Shown here piece by piece: positions 29,057 to 38,353 of a stretch of DNA of 64,000 nt (the stretch's first letter is position 1; every line of letters begins with the position of its first letter). Source of the DNA: Streptomyces sp. A012304 (GTDB taxonomy: Bacteria > Actinomycetota > Actinomycetes > Streptomycetales > Streptomycetaceae). Position numbers and translations under genes: made by a program. Location of the stretch: positions 1-64,000 of the forward strand of contig NZ_BQUN01000112.1 in NCBI RefSeq assembly GCF_026008495.1, written 5' to 3'. The notes below the pieces were generated by a model, which made no database searches, was not told the DNA's origin, and saw only the letters and a program-made list of their open reading frames with translations.

Positions 29057-30010
29057 ATGACAACCGTTGCCCGGCCCTTGTTCCGAGACCCCATGCACGA
29101 CGGCGCGACCGACCCCACGGTCATCTGGAACCGGCAGGCCGGCGAGTGGTGGATGTTCTACACGAGCCGACGCGCCGACGCGCCACCGATGGACGACGCG
29201 AGCTGGATACACGGGACCGACATCGGAATCGCGTCCTCCGCGGACGGCGGAGCCACCTGGCTGTACCGGGGCATCGCCGAAGGGCTGAACATCGAGCCCG
29301 GGCGGCACACCTACTGGGCCCCCGAGATCATCGACGACGGAACCGAGTACCACATGTACGTCAGCGTGATCCGCGGCGTTCCGACCCAGTGGCCGGGGCA
29401 CCCGCGCGTGATCCGCCACTACACCAGCCACGACCTCTTCACCTGGACCTACCGTTCCACCCTGACGCTCTCGTCCGACAGAGTCATCGACGCCTGCGTC
29501 CTGCGGCTCCCCACCGGCGGCTACCGCATGTGGTACAAGGACGAGGCCGATCACGCGCACACCTACGCGGCGGACAGCGACGACCTGGCGCGGTGGACCG
29601 TCCGGGGACCCGCCGTCGAGATCTCCAAGCACGAAGGCCCGAACGTCTTCGAGCTGGACGGCGGCTACTGGATGCTCATCGACGAATGGCACGGGCAGCG
29701 GGTTCTGCACTCACGGGACCTGGAGACATGGGAACCGCGCGGACTCGTCCTCGATCGCCCCGGGCAGGGCCCGGACGACGGGGGATACGGCTACCACGCC
29801 GATGTCGTCACCAGCGAACTCGGCGCGTTCGTCTTCTACTTCTCCCACCCCAGGCGACCCGACGACCACCCCCGCCCCCACACCAGCCACGAGGACCGCC
29901 GGAGCTCGGTGCACGTCGCCCGCCTGCGGGTGAGCGGGGACACCCTCGTGTGCGACCGCGACGAGATCCTCGAGGCCCCCATCCTCCCCCTCCAAGGGCC
30001 TGCCCGGTGA
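29057..30010 (+). CDS. GH43-like five-bladed propeller glycosidase
   Basis: A 317-residue protein with repeated blade motifs: HDGATDPTVIWNRQAGEWWMFYTSR, TYWAPEIIDDGTEYHMYVSV, DACVLRLPTGGYRMWYKDEADH, EGPNVFELDGGYWMLIDEWHG and YHADVVTSELGAFVFYFSH. The Asp near the N-terminus (ATDPT), the Asp in VIDACV and Glu in EGPNV fit the acidic triad of GH43/GH117-type propellers. There is no signal peptide. It is probably an arabinosidase or galactosidase of the same set; the family is a fold-level call. ATG 29057 is chosen with GGGAAGAA just upstream. Confidence 0.75.
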   Translation: MTTVARPLFRDPMHDGATDPTVIWNRQAGEWWMFYTSRRADAPPMDDASWIHGTDIGIASSADGGATWLYRGIAEGLNIEPGRHTYWAPEIIDDGTEYHMYVSVIRGVPTQWPGHPRVIRHYTSHDLFTWTYRSTLTLSSDRVIDACVLRLPTGGYRMWYKDEADHAHTYAADSDDLARWTVRGPAVEISKHEGPNVFELDGGYWMLIDEWHGQRVLHSRDLETWEPRGLVLDRPGQGPDDGGYGYHADVVTSELGAFVFYFSHPRRPDDHPRPHTSHEDRRSSVHVARLRVSGDTLVCDRDEILEAPILPLQGPAR

Positions 30011-30111
30011 CACGGGAGGCCTCGCGGTTCCCGCTCTGACGCCGGAACGTCGGCAGCACGAAGCCGCTTCCCGGCAGGCCCGAAGCGTTCGAACGAAGGA
30101 AACAAGCAGTC

Positions 30112-32421
30112 ATGCAGTCGCTTCCCCGAGGCGCGGTACGCCTTCTGCCCGGCCCGTTCCTGGACGCGCAGGCCACCGCCCTCGACTATCTGCTGTCCCT
30201 CGACCCCGACCGGCTCCTCGCGCCCCTGCGGCGCGAGGCCGGCCTGCCACCGGTCGCCGAGTCCTACGGCAACTGGGAGAACTCCGGTCTCGACGGTCAC
30301 ACCGTCGGGCACGCGCTGTCGGGTGCCGCCCTCATGAGCGCGGTGACGGACGATCCCCGGCCGAAGGCCCTGGTCGAACGTCTGGTCGAGGGTGTCGTCG
30401 AGTGCCAGGACGCCCTGGGCACCGGCTACGTCGGAGGTGTCCCCGACGGCGTGCGGCTGTGGCAACGAGTGGCCGCGGGGCAGGTGGAGCGCGACTCGTT
30501 CGAGCTCGGTGGTGCCTGGGTGCCGTGGTACAACCTGCACAAGCTCTTCGCCGGCCTGCTGGACGCCCACCGGTACGCCGGTTCGGACCCGGCCCTGACG
30601 GCCGTCCGGCGGCTGGCCGACTGGTGGGACCGGATGGCGGCCGGGATGGACGACGACACCCACGAGGCCATGCTCCGCACGGAGTTCGGCGGGATGTGCG
30701 AGGTGCTCGCGGACCTCGCCGACATCACCGGCACCGACCGGTACGCCGCCCTGGCACGGCGCTTCCTCGACCACTCCCTGCTCGGCCCGCTGCGTGAGCA
30801 CCGCGACGTCCTCGACGGGACGCACGCCAACACGCAGATCGCCAAGGCCGTCGGGTACCAGCGGCTGGGCGAGGTCGCCCGCGACCCCGGTCTGCGGGAC
30901 GCCGCCCGCTTCTTCTGGCAGACCATGACCCGGCACCGGACGTTCTCCTTCGGCGGCAACTCCGTACGCGAGCACCTGCACCCCCGCGACGACTTCAGCT
31001 CCGCGCTCCGGTCGCCGGAAGGCCCCGAGACCTGCAACACGTACAACATGCTCAAGCTGAGCCGCGCGCTGTTCCTCGAACGGCCGGATGCCGAGGTGCT
31101 CGACCACTACGAGCGCGCGACGGTCAACCACATCCTCTCGTCCCTGCATCCGAACGGCGGGCTGGTGTACTTCACCCCGGTCCGGCCGGGCCACTACCGC
31201 GTGGCGTCGACGCCCCAGAACTGCTTCTGGTGCTGCGTCGGCACCGGGCTGGAGAACCACGCGAAGTACGGCGAGCTGGTGTACACCACCGAGGGCGACG
31301 ACCTGTTCGTCAACCTCTTCATCGCCTCCCGACTGAGACTCCCCGAACAGAACCTGGTGCTCGAGCAGACCGGGACGGCCCCCTACGACGACGAGGTGAG
31401 AGTCGTGGTGCGCGGCGCTCCCACCACCCCCGTGGCGATCCACATACGCGTGCCCGGCTGGCACGAGGGGACTGCGCACCCCCGCGTCAACGGCACGCCG
31501 CCCGAGGACGGGACGGCCCCGCTCACGACGCGCCTCGGAACAGGCGGACAGCCCCTGACCTACGTGCGTCTCGAACGGCAGTGGCGTGCGGGGGACACCA
31601 TCACCATGCGCCTTCGCCCGCGCGTCAGCGCCGAGCTGCTCCCCGACGGCTCGCCATGGGTGTCGTTCCGCTACGGGCCCACCGTCCTCGCGGCGGAGGG
31701 AGACCGGAACGACCTGGTCGGCCTCTTCGCCGACGACTCCCGGATGGGGCATGTCGCCAGTGGTCCGCTGCGCCCCCTGGAGCACCTGCCCGTCGTACTC
31801 GCCCGGAGCACCTCGGATCCGGCGGCCGGCGTACGCCGGCTCGGCCCGGACCGGTTGGCGTTCGCCCTTGATCACGTGGACGCGCGACCGGGCGAGTCCA
31901 TCACCCTCGTCCCCTTCGCCGGCATCCACGACGCCCGCTACCACCTTTACCTCCCCCTGGCGGAACCGGAGCGGCTGTATGAGCGGCGGGCGGAGCTGCG
32001 CGCGGCCGACGACGCGGCACTCGCACTGCGTGACCGCACCGTCGACGCCGTCGCCGCCGGTGAGCAGCAGCCCGAAAGTGATCACCGGTTCATGGGACAC
32101 GACACCTGGTCGGGGCGCACCGACGGGCTGAGGTGGCGGGCCGCCACCGGATGGTGGTCCTACCGCCTGGCAGACCCGGACGGCGCCGCCACCGGCCTTC
32201 AGGTGATCCACCTCTCGGGCGGAAACGCAGGGCCGACCCGCGTGCTGGTCGACGGGCGGGCGCTGGGCACGATCACACCCTCGCCCTCGGGCGAGGGCGA
32301 GGAAATCTGCCAGGTGTTCCCGCTCGACTCCGACCGTCCCGCCGGACTCGTGAAGGTTCGCTTCGAAGCGACCGGCTCCGCGACCACCGTCCGGCTGCGC
32401 GAAGCGCGTCTGGTGCGCTGA
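30112..32421 (+). CDS. GH127-family beta-L-arabinofuranosidase-like enzyme
   Basis: A 769-residue protein of the former DUF1680 family (GH127 and relatives). The N-terminal alpha/alpha barrel contains WYNLHKLFAGLLDAHRY, THANTQIAKAVGY and SFGGNSVREHLHP. The zinc and nucleophile site characterised in HypBA1 is conserved: E306 and C308 in GPETCNTYN, and the Cys pair C374-C375 in FWCCVGTGLENHAKYG. Beta-sandwich domains follow. It lacks a signal peptide. It would release beta-L-arabinofuranose, as found in extensin glycans, or related residues. It is about 100 residues longer than HypBA1 at the C-terminus (segment after about 640, ending LREARLVR). Confidence 0.88.
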   Translation: MQSLPRGAVRLLPGPFLDAQATALDYLLSLDPDRLLAPLRREAGLPPVAESYGNWENSGLDGHTVGHALSGAALMSAVTDDPRPKALVERLVEGVVECQDALGTGYVGGVPDGVRLWQRVAAGQVERDSFELGGAWVPWYNLHKLFAGLLDAHRYAGSDPALTAVRRLADWWDRMAAGMDDDTHEAMLRTEFGGMCEVLADLADITGTDRYAALARRFLDHSLLGPLREHRDVLDGTHANTQIAKAVGYQRLGEVARDPGLRDAARFFWQTMTRHRTFSFGGNSVREHLHPRDDFSSALRSPEGPETCNTYNMLKLSRALFLERPDAEVLDHYERATVNHILSSLHPNGGLVYFTPVRPGHYRVASTPQNCFWCCVGTGLENHAKYGELVYTTEGDDLFVNLFIASRLRLPEQNLVLEQTGTAPYDDEVRVVVRGAPTTPVAIHIRVPGWHEGTAHPRVNGTPPEDGTAPLTTRLGTGGQPLTYVRLERQWRAGDTITMRLRPRVSAELLPDGSPWVSFRYGPTVLAAEGDRNDLVGLFADDSRMGHVASGPLRPLEHLPVVLARSTSDPAAGVRRLGPDRLAFALDHVDARPGESITLVPFAGIHDARYHLYLPLAEPERLYERRAELRAADDAALALRDRTVDAVAAGEQQPESDHRFMGHDTWSGRTDGLRWRAATGWWSYRLADPDGAATGLQVIHLSGGNAGPTRVLVDGRALGTITPSPSGEGEEICQVFPLDSDRPAGLVKVRFEATGSATTVRLREARLVR

Positions 32422-32513
32422 CGCGACCCACACCCGTCCCAGAGCACTCGCCGAGCACACCTGACGGCCGCCGCAGGTTCTGCGAACCCGGCCGGAAAGG
32501 AAACGATTCAGTC

Positions 32514-33818
32514 ATGACCCGATTCCCCCGTCCGATCCCCGAGCGGCACCTGCGTCCGCCGATGGGCTGGAACAGCTGGGACTGCTACGGCACGACCGTC
32601 ACCGAGGACGAGGTCCTCGCCAACGCGAGTTTCATGCACGAGCACCTGCTGGCCCACGGCTGGGACACCGTCGTCGTGGACATCCAGTGGTACGAGCCCA
32701 CAGCCCGCGCCCACGGCTACAATTCGGACGCCCCGGTGGTCCTCGACGGCCACGGTCGGCAGCTGCCCGCCCCGAACCGATTTCCCTCGGCGGCGGGCGG
32801 CGCGGGATTCGCGCCGCTGGCCGACCGCGTTCACCGACTCGGCCTGCGATTCGGCCTGCACATCATGCGCGGCATTCCGCGCCGGGCCGTGGCCGCCCGA
32901 CTGCCCGTGGCGGGCACCGACTTCACAGCCGACGAGATCGCCGATACCGACTCCGTCTGCCCCTGGAACCCGGACAACTACGGCCTGAACCATGACCACC
33001 CGGGGGCCCAGGCGTATTACGACTCCCAGGTCGCCCAGTTCGCCCGGTGGGGCGTCGACTTCATCAAGGCCGACGACATGCTCTTCCCGTACCACGAGCG
33101 GGAGATCGCCGCCTACGCCCGGGCCATCGCCCGGAGCGGCCGGCCCATCGAGCTGAGTCTGTCACCGGGCACCGACGTGTCGGTCGCCCACCTGGACCAC
33201 CTGCGGGAGAACGCCACCATGTGGCGTGTCTGCGACGACCTGTGGGACCGGTGGGAGGACGTGGAGGCGCAGTTCGCCCGCATGGCCCGGTGGGCTCCGT
33301 GGCAGGGCACAGGATCGACGGGCGGCTGGGCGGACGCCGACATGCTGCCCCTCGGCCGCATCGGCATCCGGGCCGAGCGGGGCGACGACCGTCTCTGCTC
33401 CCTCACCCGCCCCGAGCAGATCAGCCTGCTCACACTGTGGCTGATCTCCCGCTCCCCGCTGATGATGGGCGGCGACCTGCCCACCAGCCCGCCGGAGACC
33501 ATCGAGCTGCTCACCAACGACGAAGCACTCGCCGTCCTGTGGCACAGCACCGGCAACCGGGAGGTCCTCCGCGAGCGGGACCTCGTCCTGTGGACCGCCC
33601 AGGACACCGACGGACGTACCCGCTACGCCGCCGTGTTCTCCCTCGCCGGCACCCCTCGGCGCGTCACCGTCCCGCTCGGCTCTCTCGGCGCCCGTCCCGA
33701 CGACCACGTCCGCGAGCTGTGGACCCGCACCGACACCCCGCACGACGGCCGTGGCCTGGCCGTCGACCTGCCCGCGCACGGCGCGGCCCTTCTCCGTCTG
33801 GGCCAGGACGTGAGGTAG
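32514..33818 (+). CDS. GH27 alpha-galactosidase / beta-L-arabinopyranosidase
   Basis: A 434-residue glycosidase. PPMGWNSWDCYGTTVTEDE is the clan-D opening. The nucleophile is in DFIKADDM (Asp187; usual form KYDNC), and the acid/base lies in CDDLWDRW (Asp241 or Asp242). SRSPLMMGGDL follows, then a C-terminal beta domain. The ADDM replacement for DNC and the INxxC-less pocket resemble GH27 members that act on beta-L-arabinopyranosides, so specificity is open. The start at 32514 has GGAAAGGAA upstream. It is the last gene of the sugar operon. No signal peptide is present. Confidence 0.87.
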   Translation: MTRFPRPIPERHLRPPMGWNSWDCYGTTVTEDEVLANASFMHEHLLAHGWDTVVVDIQWYEPTARAHGYNSDAPVVLDGHGRQLPAPNRFPSAAGGAGFAPLADRVHRLGLRFGLHIMRGIPRRAVAARLPVAGTDFTADEIADTDSVCPWNPDNYGLNHDHPGAQAYYDSQVAQFARWGVDFIKADDMLFPYHEREIAAYARAIARSGRPIELSLSPGTDVSVAHLDHLRENATMWRVCDDLWDRWEDVEAQFARMARWAPWQGTGSTGGWADADMLPLGRIGIRAERGDDRLCSLTRPEQISLLTLWLISRSPLMMGGDLPTSPPETIELLTNDEALAVLWHSTGNREVLRERDLVLWTAQDTDGRTRYAAVFSLAGTPRRVTVPLGSLGARPDDHVRELWTRTDTPHDGRGLAVDLPAHGAALLRLGQDVR

Positions 33819-33958
33819 ATGAGGTTCCCCTTACCGTCATAGTGGGGGCGACGGGTCGCCGGCAGGCAGGTCATCTTGATCGCGTCGCTGGTCACGGCCT
33901 GGCGGCGCCAGGTCCGGGGCCTGCGGCGCGGATGCCGGCTCCGTATACGCTGAGGCGG

Positions 33959-34603
33959 ATGACTACCGAACCGTCGCTCGATCTGCCGCCGGCGCAGCAG
34001 GCGCGCAGCCGGCTCACCCAGCAGCGGATCCTGGAAGCAGGCACGGCCCTCCTCGAAGAAGGCGGCACCGAGGCGCTCACCGTGGCGGCCGTCGCCTCTC
34101 GGGCGGGCGTCTCGGTGGGCAGCGTCTACCGGCGGTTCGGCGACAAGGATCGTCTGATCGCGGCGCTGCAGCACGCCATGATCGACCAGTTCCGCGCCGA
34201 CATCATCCGCCGCTTCGCTCCGCTGCGCGCGGATCCGGCCGCGCTGGTCTCCTCGGCGGTCGCGGGGCTCACCGAGACGTTCGAGACGCACGCGCGCCTG
34301 ATGCGCGTCTTCATCACCGCGGGCACCACCGATCCTGCGGTGGCCCGAGTGGGGTCCGAGGCCAGCGTCGACGCCGGCCGGGTCTTCCGGCAATTCCTGG
34401 AGCCGGTCCTGCCGGCCATGGCCGGCATCCCGGAGCCGGAGTTGCGCCTGGATGTCGTCTTCCGTCTGGTCTACGGGGCTTGTATGAACCGTGTGCTGCA
34501 CGGTGAACGCTTCGAATCGGAACGGCCGCTGACCTGGCGTCAACTGACCGACGAGCTGGTGAACATGGCCTGCCTGTACCTCCTCGGTGTGCCGGGGCGG
34601 TGA
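33959..34603 (+). CDS. TetR-family regulator
   Basis: A 214-residue regulator. The N-terminal DNA-binding domain reads RLTQQRILEAGTALLEEGG, then LTVAAVASRAGVSVGSVYRRFGDKDRLIAAL. The C-terminal ligand domain is helical, with an unremarkable pocket. The start at 33959 is preceded by GAGG only three bases away; an in-frame ATG at 33932 would add nine residues. It stands alone between the sugar operon and a convergent LysR gene, so its targets are not evident. Confidence 0.85.
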   Translation: MTTEPSLDLPPAQQARSRLTQQRILEAGTALLEEGGTEALTVAAVASRAGVSVGSVYRRFGDKDRLIAALQHAMIDQFRADIIRRFAPLRADPAALVSSAVAGLTETFETHARLMRVFITAGTTDPAVARVGSEASVDAGRVFRQFLEPVLPAMAGIPEPELRLDVVFRLVYGACMNRVLHGERFESERPLTWRQLTDELVNMACLYLLGVPGR

Positions 34604-34727
34604 GCTCCCGCTCTCCCAGGTGAAGCGCGTCGGCGGTGCGGCCGGATGCCCGCGCCGGGTCGGCCGACGTCGTCGGGCAGGGTCCCGCGCCCTGCGGGCC
34701 GAGCCTGGCCCGGCGTCGGCGCATGGC

Positions 34728-35609
34728 TCAGATCGTCGCCCGGATGATCCCCACGGTGCGTGTCAGATGCGGCTCGGAGCGGTCGGCGCGGTGGGCGACG
34801 GCCAGCTCCACGCGCGCGTGGGTACCGGTCAGTGGCAGGTAGGCGACGCCTTCGAGAGCCAACGCCGTGACGGGCTCGGGCACGACCGCGACGCCGAGGC
34901 CGCCGGCCACGAGCGTGATCAGTGTCGAGGTCTCGCCGACCTCGTGGCGGATGCGCGGCTCGACGCCGGCGTCGCGCAGGAGGCCCAGCACCACGTCGTA
35001 CATCACCGACCTGCGGTCCGCGGAGTGCACGATCAGGTCGGCACCGGCCAGGTCCGCGGTCCGCAGCCGTTTCCGGCGGGCGAGGGGGTGGTCGACCGGG
35101 ACGGCGACGACCAGCCGGTCCCGGCGCAGGGTGTGCACGGTGAGGGAGAGGTCGGCCGCCGGAGGCCGCAGCAGCGCGACGTCGATCGCGCCGCCGCGCA
35201 ACGCCTCGACCTGGTCGGGCGCCAGCATTTCACCGCGGAAGGCGAAGTCGACGCCGGGAAGCTCCTCCGAGAGCCGGCGCGAGAGCGCGGGCAGGAGGCT
35301 GTACGTCGCCGAGCCCACGCACCCGATCGCCAGGTGGCCCACCGAGCCGGCGGCGACGAGCCGTGCGTGGTGGGCAGCCTCGTCGACGTCCTCGAGGATC
35401 GCGCGTGCCCGCTTCAGGTAAGCACGGCCGGCCTCGGTGAGGTCGACGCGGCGCGTGGTGCGGTTCAGCAGTCCGACGCCGAGCTCGGCCTCGAGCTGGC
35501 GGATCTGCTGGGAGAGCGGCGGCTGCGCCATGTGGAGCCGCTCCGCGGCCCGACCGAAGTGGCGCTCCTCGGCCACCGCGACGAAGTACCGGAGATGACG
35601 CAGATCCAT
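34728..35609 (-). CDS. LysR-family regulator of the beta-ketoadipate genes
   Basis: A 293-residue LysR protein. The winged helix reads MDLRHLRYFVAVAEERHFGRAAERLHMAQPPLSQQIRQLE (by key residues), and the effector domain follows from about 90. It resembles the CatR/BenM/PcaQ branch. It diverges from the thiolase gene with 71 bases between starts, the usual layout for an activator of the adjacent operon. The inducer is probably an aromatic or ring-cleavage product such as beta-ketoadipate or muconate (inference). Confidence 0.88.
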   Translation of the reverse strand: MDLRHLRYFVAVAEERHFGRAAERLHMAQPPLSQQIRQLEAELGVGLLNRTTRRVDLTEAGRAYLKRARAILEDVDEAAHHARLVAAGSVGHLAIGCVGSATYSLLPALSRRLSEELPGVDFAFRGEMLAPDQVEALRGGAIDVALLRPPAADLSLTVHTLRRDRLVVAVPVDHPLARRKRLRTADLAGADLIVHSADRRSVMYDVVLGLLRDAGVEPRIRHEVGETSTLITLVAGGLGVAVVPEPVTALALEGVAYLPLTGTHARVELAVAHRADRSEPHLTRTVGIIRATI

Positions 35610-35680
35610 ATGTCAACCATATCAATCGACTCGGATATGTGTACTTCAGAATATCGAGTCCGGGGGTTAGCGTCGCTGCC
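35610..35680. promoter_or_regulatory. LysR-thiolase divergent promoter and likely LysR box
   Basis: ATATC (35619-35623) and GATAT (35634-35638) form a 5-bp inverted repeat with 10 bases between, in an AT-rich island rare for this DNA. TCGACT (35626-35631) with GAATAT (35649-35654), spaced 17 bases, is a possible rightward promoter. Confidence 0.5.
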
Positions 35681-36886
35681 ATGAGCGCTTTCCTCTACGC
35701 CGCGACACGGACGCCGTTCGGCCGCTTCAACGGCGCGCTGGCCGGCGTCCGCCCCGACGACCTCGCCGCCGCCGCGATCACCTCGACGCTGGCCACGGTG
35801 CCGCATCTCGACCACGCCGCGATCGACGACGTGGTGTGGGGCAACGCAAACGGCGCGGGGGAGGAGAACCGCAACGTCGGCCGTATGGCGGCGCTGCTCG
35901 CCGGGCTCCCGGTGAGCGTGCCCGGCGCCACGGTCAACCGGCTGTGCGGGTCGAGCCTCGACGCGGCGATGATCGCCAGCCGGGCGATCGAGTCCGGCGA
36001 CGCCGAGGTGGTGCTGACCGGTGGTGTGGAGTCGATGACCCGGGCGCCGTGGGTGCTGCCCAAGTCGGCGAAGCCGTTCCCGGCCGGAGACGTCACCGCG
36101 GTGTCGACCACGCTCGGCTGGCGGCTGGTCAACCCGCGGATGCCGAAGGAGTGGACGGTCAGCCTCGGCGAGGCCAACGAGCAGCTCGGTGAGCGCTTCG
36201 GGATCTCCCGTGAGCGGCAGGACGAGTTCGCCGCCCGCTCCCACCGACTCGCCCACGCCGCCTGGGAGTCGGGCTTCTACGACGACTTGGTCGTGCCGGT
36301 CGAAGGGGTCGACCTGACCCGCGACGAGGGCATCCGCGCCGGATCCACACCGCAGGTGCTGGCGGGGCTCAAGCCCGTCTTCCGCACCCCGCAGCAAGGC
36401 GGCACCATCACCGCGGGCAACGCCAGCCCGCTCAACGACGGTGCCTCCGCGGTGCTGTTGGGCAGCGAGACGGCAGCGGCCACGATCGGGGCCGACCCGA
36501 TCGCCCGCATCGCCGGCCGAGGGGTCATGGCTCTGGAACCGCAGGCCTTCGGCTACGCCCCGGTCGAGGCGGCCAACCGTGCGCTGGCCCGGGCCGGGAT
36601 CGGCTGGGACCAGGTGGGCGCGGTCGAGCTCAACGAGGCCTTCGCGGTGCAGTCGCTCGTCTGCCTCGACACGTGGAAGATCGACCCCGCCCTCGTCAAT
36701 CAGAAGGGCGGCGCCATCGCGATCGGACACCCGCTGGGCGCCTCGGGCGGCCGCATCCTCGCCACCCTGGCCAAGGTGCTGCGCGAGACGAGGCAGCGCT
36801 ACGGCGTCGCCGCGATCTGCATCGGGGTCGGCCAGGGGCTGGCCGTCGTACTGGAGAACTGCGATGTGACGGGGGTGGCCCGGTGA
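35681..36886 (+). CDS. pcaF: 3-oxoadipyl-CoA / acetyl-CoA acyltransferase
   Basis: A 401-residue degradative thiolase. The acyl-carrying Cys is C89 in NRLCGSSLDA, the His is in IAIGHPLGASGGR and the second Cys in AICIGVGQGLA. RTPFGRFNGALAGVRPDDL opens the protein. The PcaF/PaaJ role is inferred from coupling to the two CoA-transferase subunits: beta-ketoadipyl-CoA would be split to succinyl-CoA and acetyl-CoA. A canonical ribosome binding site is not close; GGGGG lies 15 bases upstream. Its stop overlaps the next start (GTGA). Confidence 0.85.
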   Translation: MSAFLYAATRTPFGRFNGALAGVRPDDLAAAAITSTLATVPHLDHAAIDDVVWGNANGAGEENRNVGRMAALLAGLPVSVPGATVNRLCGSSLDAAMIASRAIESGDAEVVLTGGVESMTRAPWVLPKSAKPFPAGDVTAVSTTLGWRLVNPRMPKEWTVSLGEANEQLGERFGISRERQDEFAARSHRLAHAAWESGFYDDLVVPVEGVDLTRDEGIRAGSTPQVLAGLKPVFRTPQQGGTITAGNASPLNDGASAVLLGSETAAATIGADPIARIAGRGVMALEPQAFGYAPVEAANRALARAGIGWDQVGAVELNEAFAVQSLVCLDTWKIDPALVNQKGGAIAIGHPLGASGGRILATLAKVLRETRQRYGVAAICIGVGQGLAVVLENCDVTGVAR

Positions 36887-37578
36887 GCCGGACGGAGATT
36901 CTCGAGAGCACCGACGCCGCGGTCGCCGGGATCGAGGACGGATCCACCGTCCTCGTCGGCGGATTCGGCCTGGCCGGGATGCCGTTCGACCTGATCGACG
37001 CGCTCATCCGGCAGGGCGCGAAGGACCTCACGATCGTGTCCAACAACGCCGGCAACGGCGATGTCGGGCTGGCCGCGCTGCTGGCCGCCGGACGCGTACG
37101 CAAGGTGGTCTGCTCCTTTCCGCGCCAGGCCGACTCCTGGGTCTTCGACGGCCTCTACCGCGCGGGGAAGATCGAACTCGAGGTGGTGCCGCAGGGCAAC
37201 CTCGCCGAGCGGATGCGCGCGGCCGGTGCCGGCATCGGCGCCTTCTACTGCCCGACCGCGGTCGGCACACCGCTGGCCGAGGGCAAGGAGGAACGCGAGA
37301 TCGACGGCCGGAAGTACCTGCTGGAGTACCCCATCAAGGGCGACTACGCGCTGATCAGCGCGCATGTCGCCGATGCGATGGGCAACCTCGTCTACCGCAA
37401 GACCGCCCGCAACTTCGGACCGGTCATGGCCACGGCCGCCACGACGACCATCGTCCAGGTCGACGAGATCGTCGAGATCGGGAAGCTCGACCCCGAGGCC
37501 GTCGTCACCCCGTCCATCTACGTCGACCGCGTCGTCCAGGTGACGGCCCGCCATTACACCGTGCAGGGGGCACGATGA
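36883..37578 (+). CDS. pcaI: 3-oxoadipate CoA-transferase subunit A
   Basis: A 231-residue alpha subunit of a family I CoA-transferase. Key segments are STVLVGGFGLAGMPFDLIDAL, LTIVSNNAGNGDVGLAALLAAG, ELEVVPQGNLAERMRAAGAGI, GAFYCPTAVGTPLAEGKE and TARNFGPVMATAA. Translation is coupled at both ends (GTGA with pcaF, ATGA with pcaJ). It would transfer CoA from succinyl-CoA to beta-ketoadipate. The paralogous pair at 61.2-62.6 kb shares the same motifs. Confidence 0.88.
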   Translation: MSRTEILESTDAAVAGIEDGSTVLVGGFGLAGMPFDLIDALIRQGAKDLTIVSNNAGNGDVGLAALLAAGRVRKVVCSFPRQADSWVFDGLYRAGKIELEVVPQGNLAERMRAAGAGIGAFYCPTAVGTPLAEGKEEREIDGRKYLLEYPIKGDYALISAHVADAMGNLVYRKTARNFGPVMATAATTTIVQVDEIVEIGKLDPEAVVTPSIYVDRVVQVTARHYTVQGAR

Positions 37579-38264
37579 CCACCACCTACTCCGGGGTGCC
37601 GACGGTCGCGGACCACCGGCTCTCGATGGATGAACTGGCCGCCGTCATCGCACGCGACATCCCGGCCGGCGCCTTCGTCAACCTCGGCATCGGACAGCCC
37701 ACCAAGATCGCCGACCAGCTGCCGGCCGACTCCGGGGTCGTCCTGCACACCGAGAACGGCATGCTCAACATGGGCCCCAGGGCCGTAGGCGACGCGATCG
37801 ACCCCGACCTGACCAACGCCGGCAAGGTCCCGGTGACCGAGCTGCCGGGAGCGGCGTACTTCCACCACGCCGACTCCTTCGCCATGATGCGCGGTGGACA
37901 CCTCGACGTCTGCGTCCTCGGCGCCTACCAGGTCGCCTTCAACGGCGACCTCGCCAACTGGACCACCGGCGGACCCGACGACATCCCAGCGGTCGGCGGA
38001 GCCATGGACCTTGCCATCGGCGCCAAGGACGTCTACGTGATGATGACCCTCTTCACCCGCTCCGGCGCGCCGAAGCTCGTGCCGCGGTGCACCTACCCGC
38101 TCACCGGCGTGGGCTGCGTCAGCCGCGTCTACACCGACCACGGCGTCTTCGACGTCGGTCCTGATGGCGTACGGATCAGGGAGACGTACGGCATCAGCGC
38201 GGAAGAGCTCGCGAACCGATGCGGCGTCACGCGTCCTGGACCGACGGGTGACTCGGAGGGATGA
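37575..38264 (+). CDS. pcaJ: 3-oxoadipate CoA-transferase subunit B
   Basis: A 229-residue beta subunit with the catalytic Glu60 in HTENGMLNMGP and AFVNLGIGQPTKIADQLP before it. GGAMDLAIGAKDVYVMMTLF and CTYPLTGVGCVSRVYTDHGVFDV follow. It overlaps subunit A. A strong hairpin ten bases after the stop ends the operon. No genes for earlier pathway steps (protocatechuate or catechol cleavage) are nearby, so they must lie elsewhere. Confidence 0.88.
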   Translation: MTTTYSGVPTVADHRLSMDELAAVIARDIPAGAFVNLGIGQPTKIADQLPADSGVVLHTENGMLNMGPRAVGDAIDPDLTNAGKVPVTELPGAAYFHHADSFAMMRGGHLDVCVLGAYQVAFNGDLANWTTGGPDDIPAVGGAMDLAIGAKDVYVMMTLFTRSGAPKLVPRCTYPLTGVGCVSRVYTDHGVFDVGPDGVRIRETYGISAEELANRCGVTRPGPTGDSEG

Positions 38265-38273
38265 CGTCGTCGC

Positions 38274-38320
38274 CCGACCCGGGCGGGCTCGGCCCTCAGC
38301 CATGAGCCCGCCCGGGTCGG
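38274..38320. terminator. bidirectional terminator
   Basis: CCGACCCGGGCGGGCTC (38274-38290) and GAGCCCGCCCGGGTCGG (38304-38320) are perfect 17-bp arms with a 13-base loop, between the convergent pcaJ and GH62 genes. CTCCCTTATC follows on the plus strand. Confidence 0.88.
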
Positions 38321-38353
38321 CTCCCTTATCGGAGTCGGATCCGTGTCATGCCG

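Noticed and set aside
29836-32460. 874-residue minus-strand frame opposite GH127
   Set aside because: The GH127 gene keeps its zinc-site Cys residues on the plus strand; the antisense frame has no recognisable motif.
33820-33905. Minus-strand reading with KMTCLPATRRPHYDGKGNLIYL
   Set aside because: It looks protein-like for about 25 residues but has no stop or start of its own and runs antisense into the GH27 gene; too short to support a relic.
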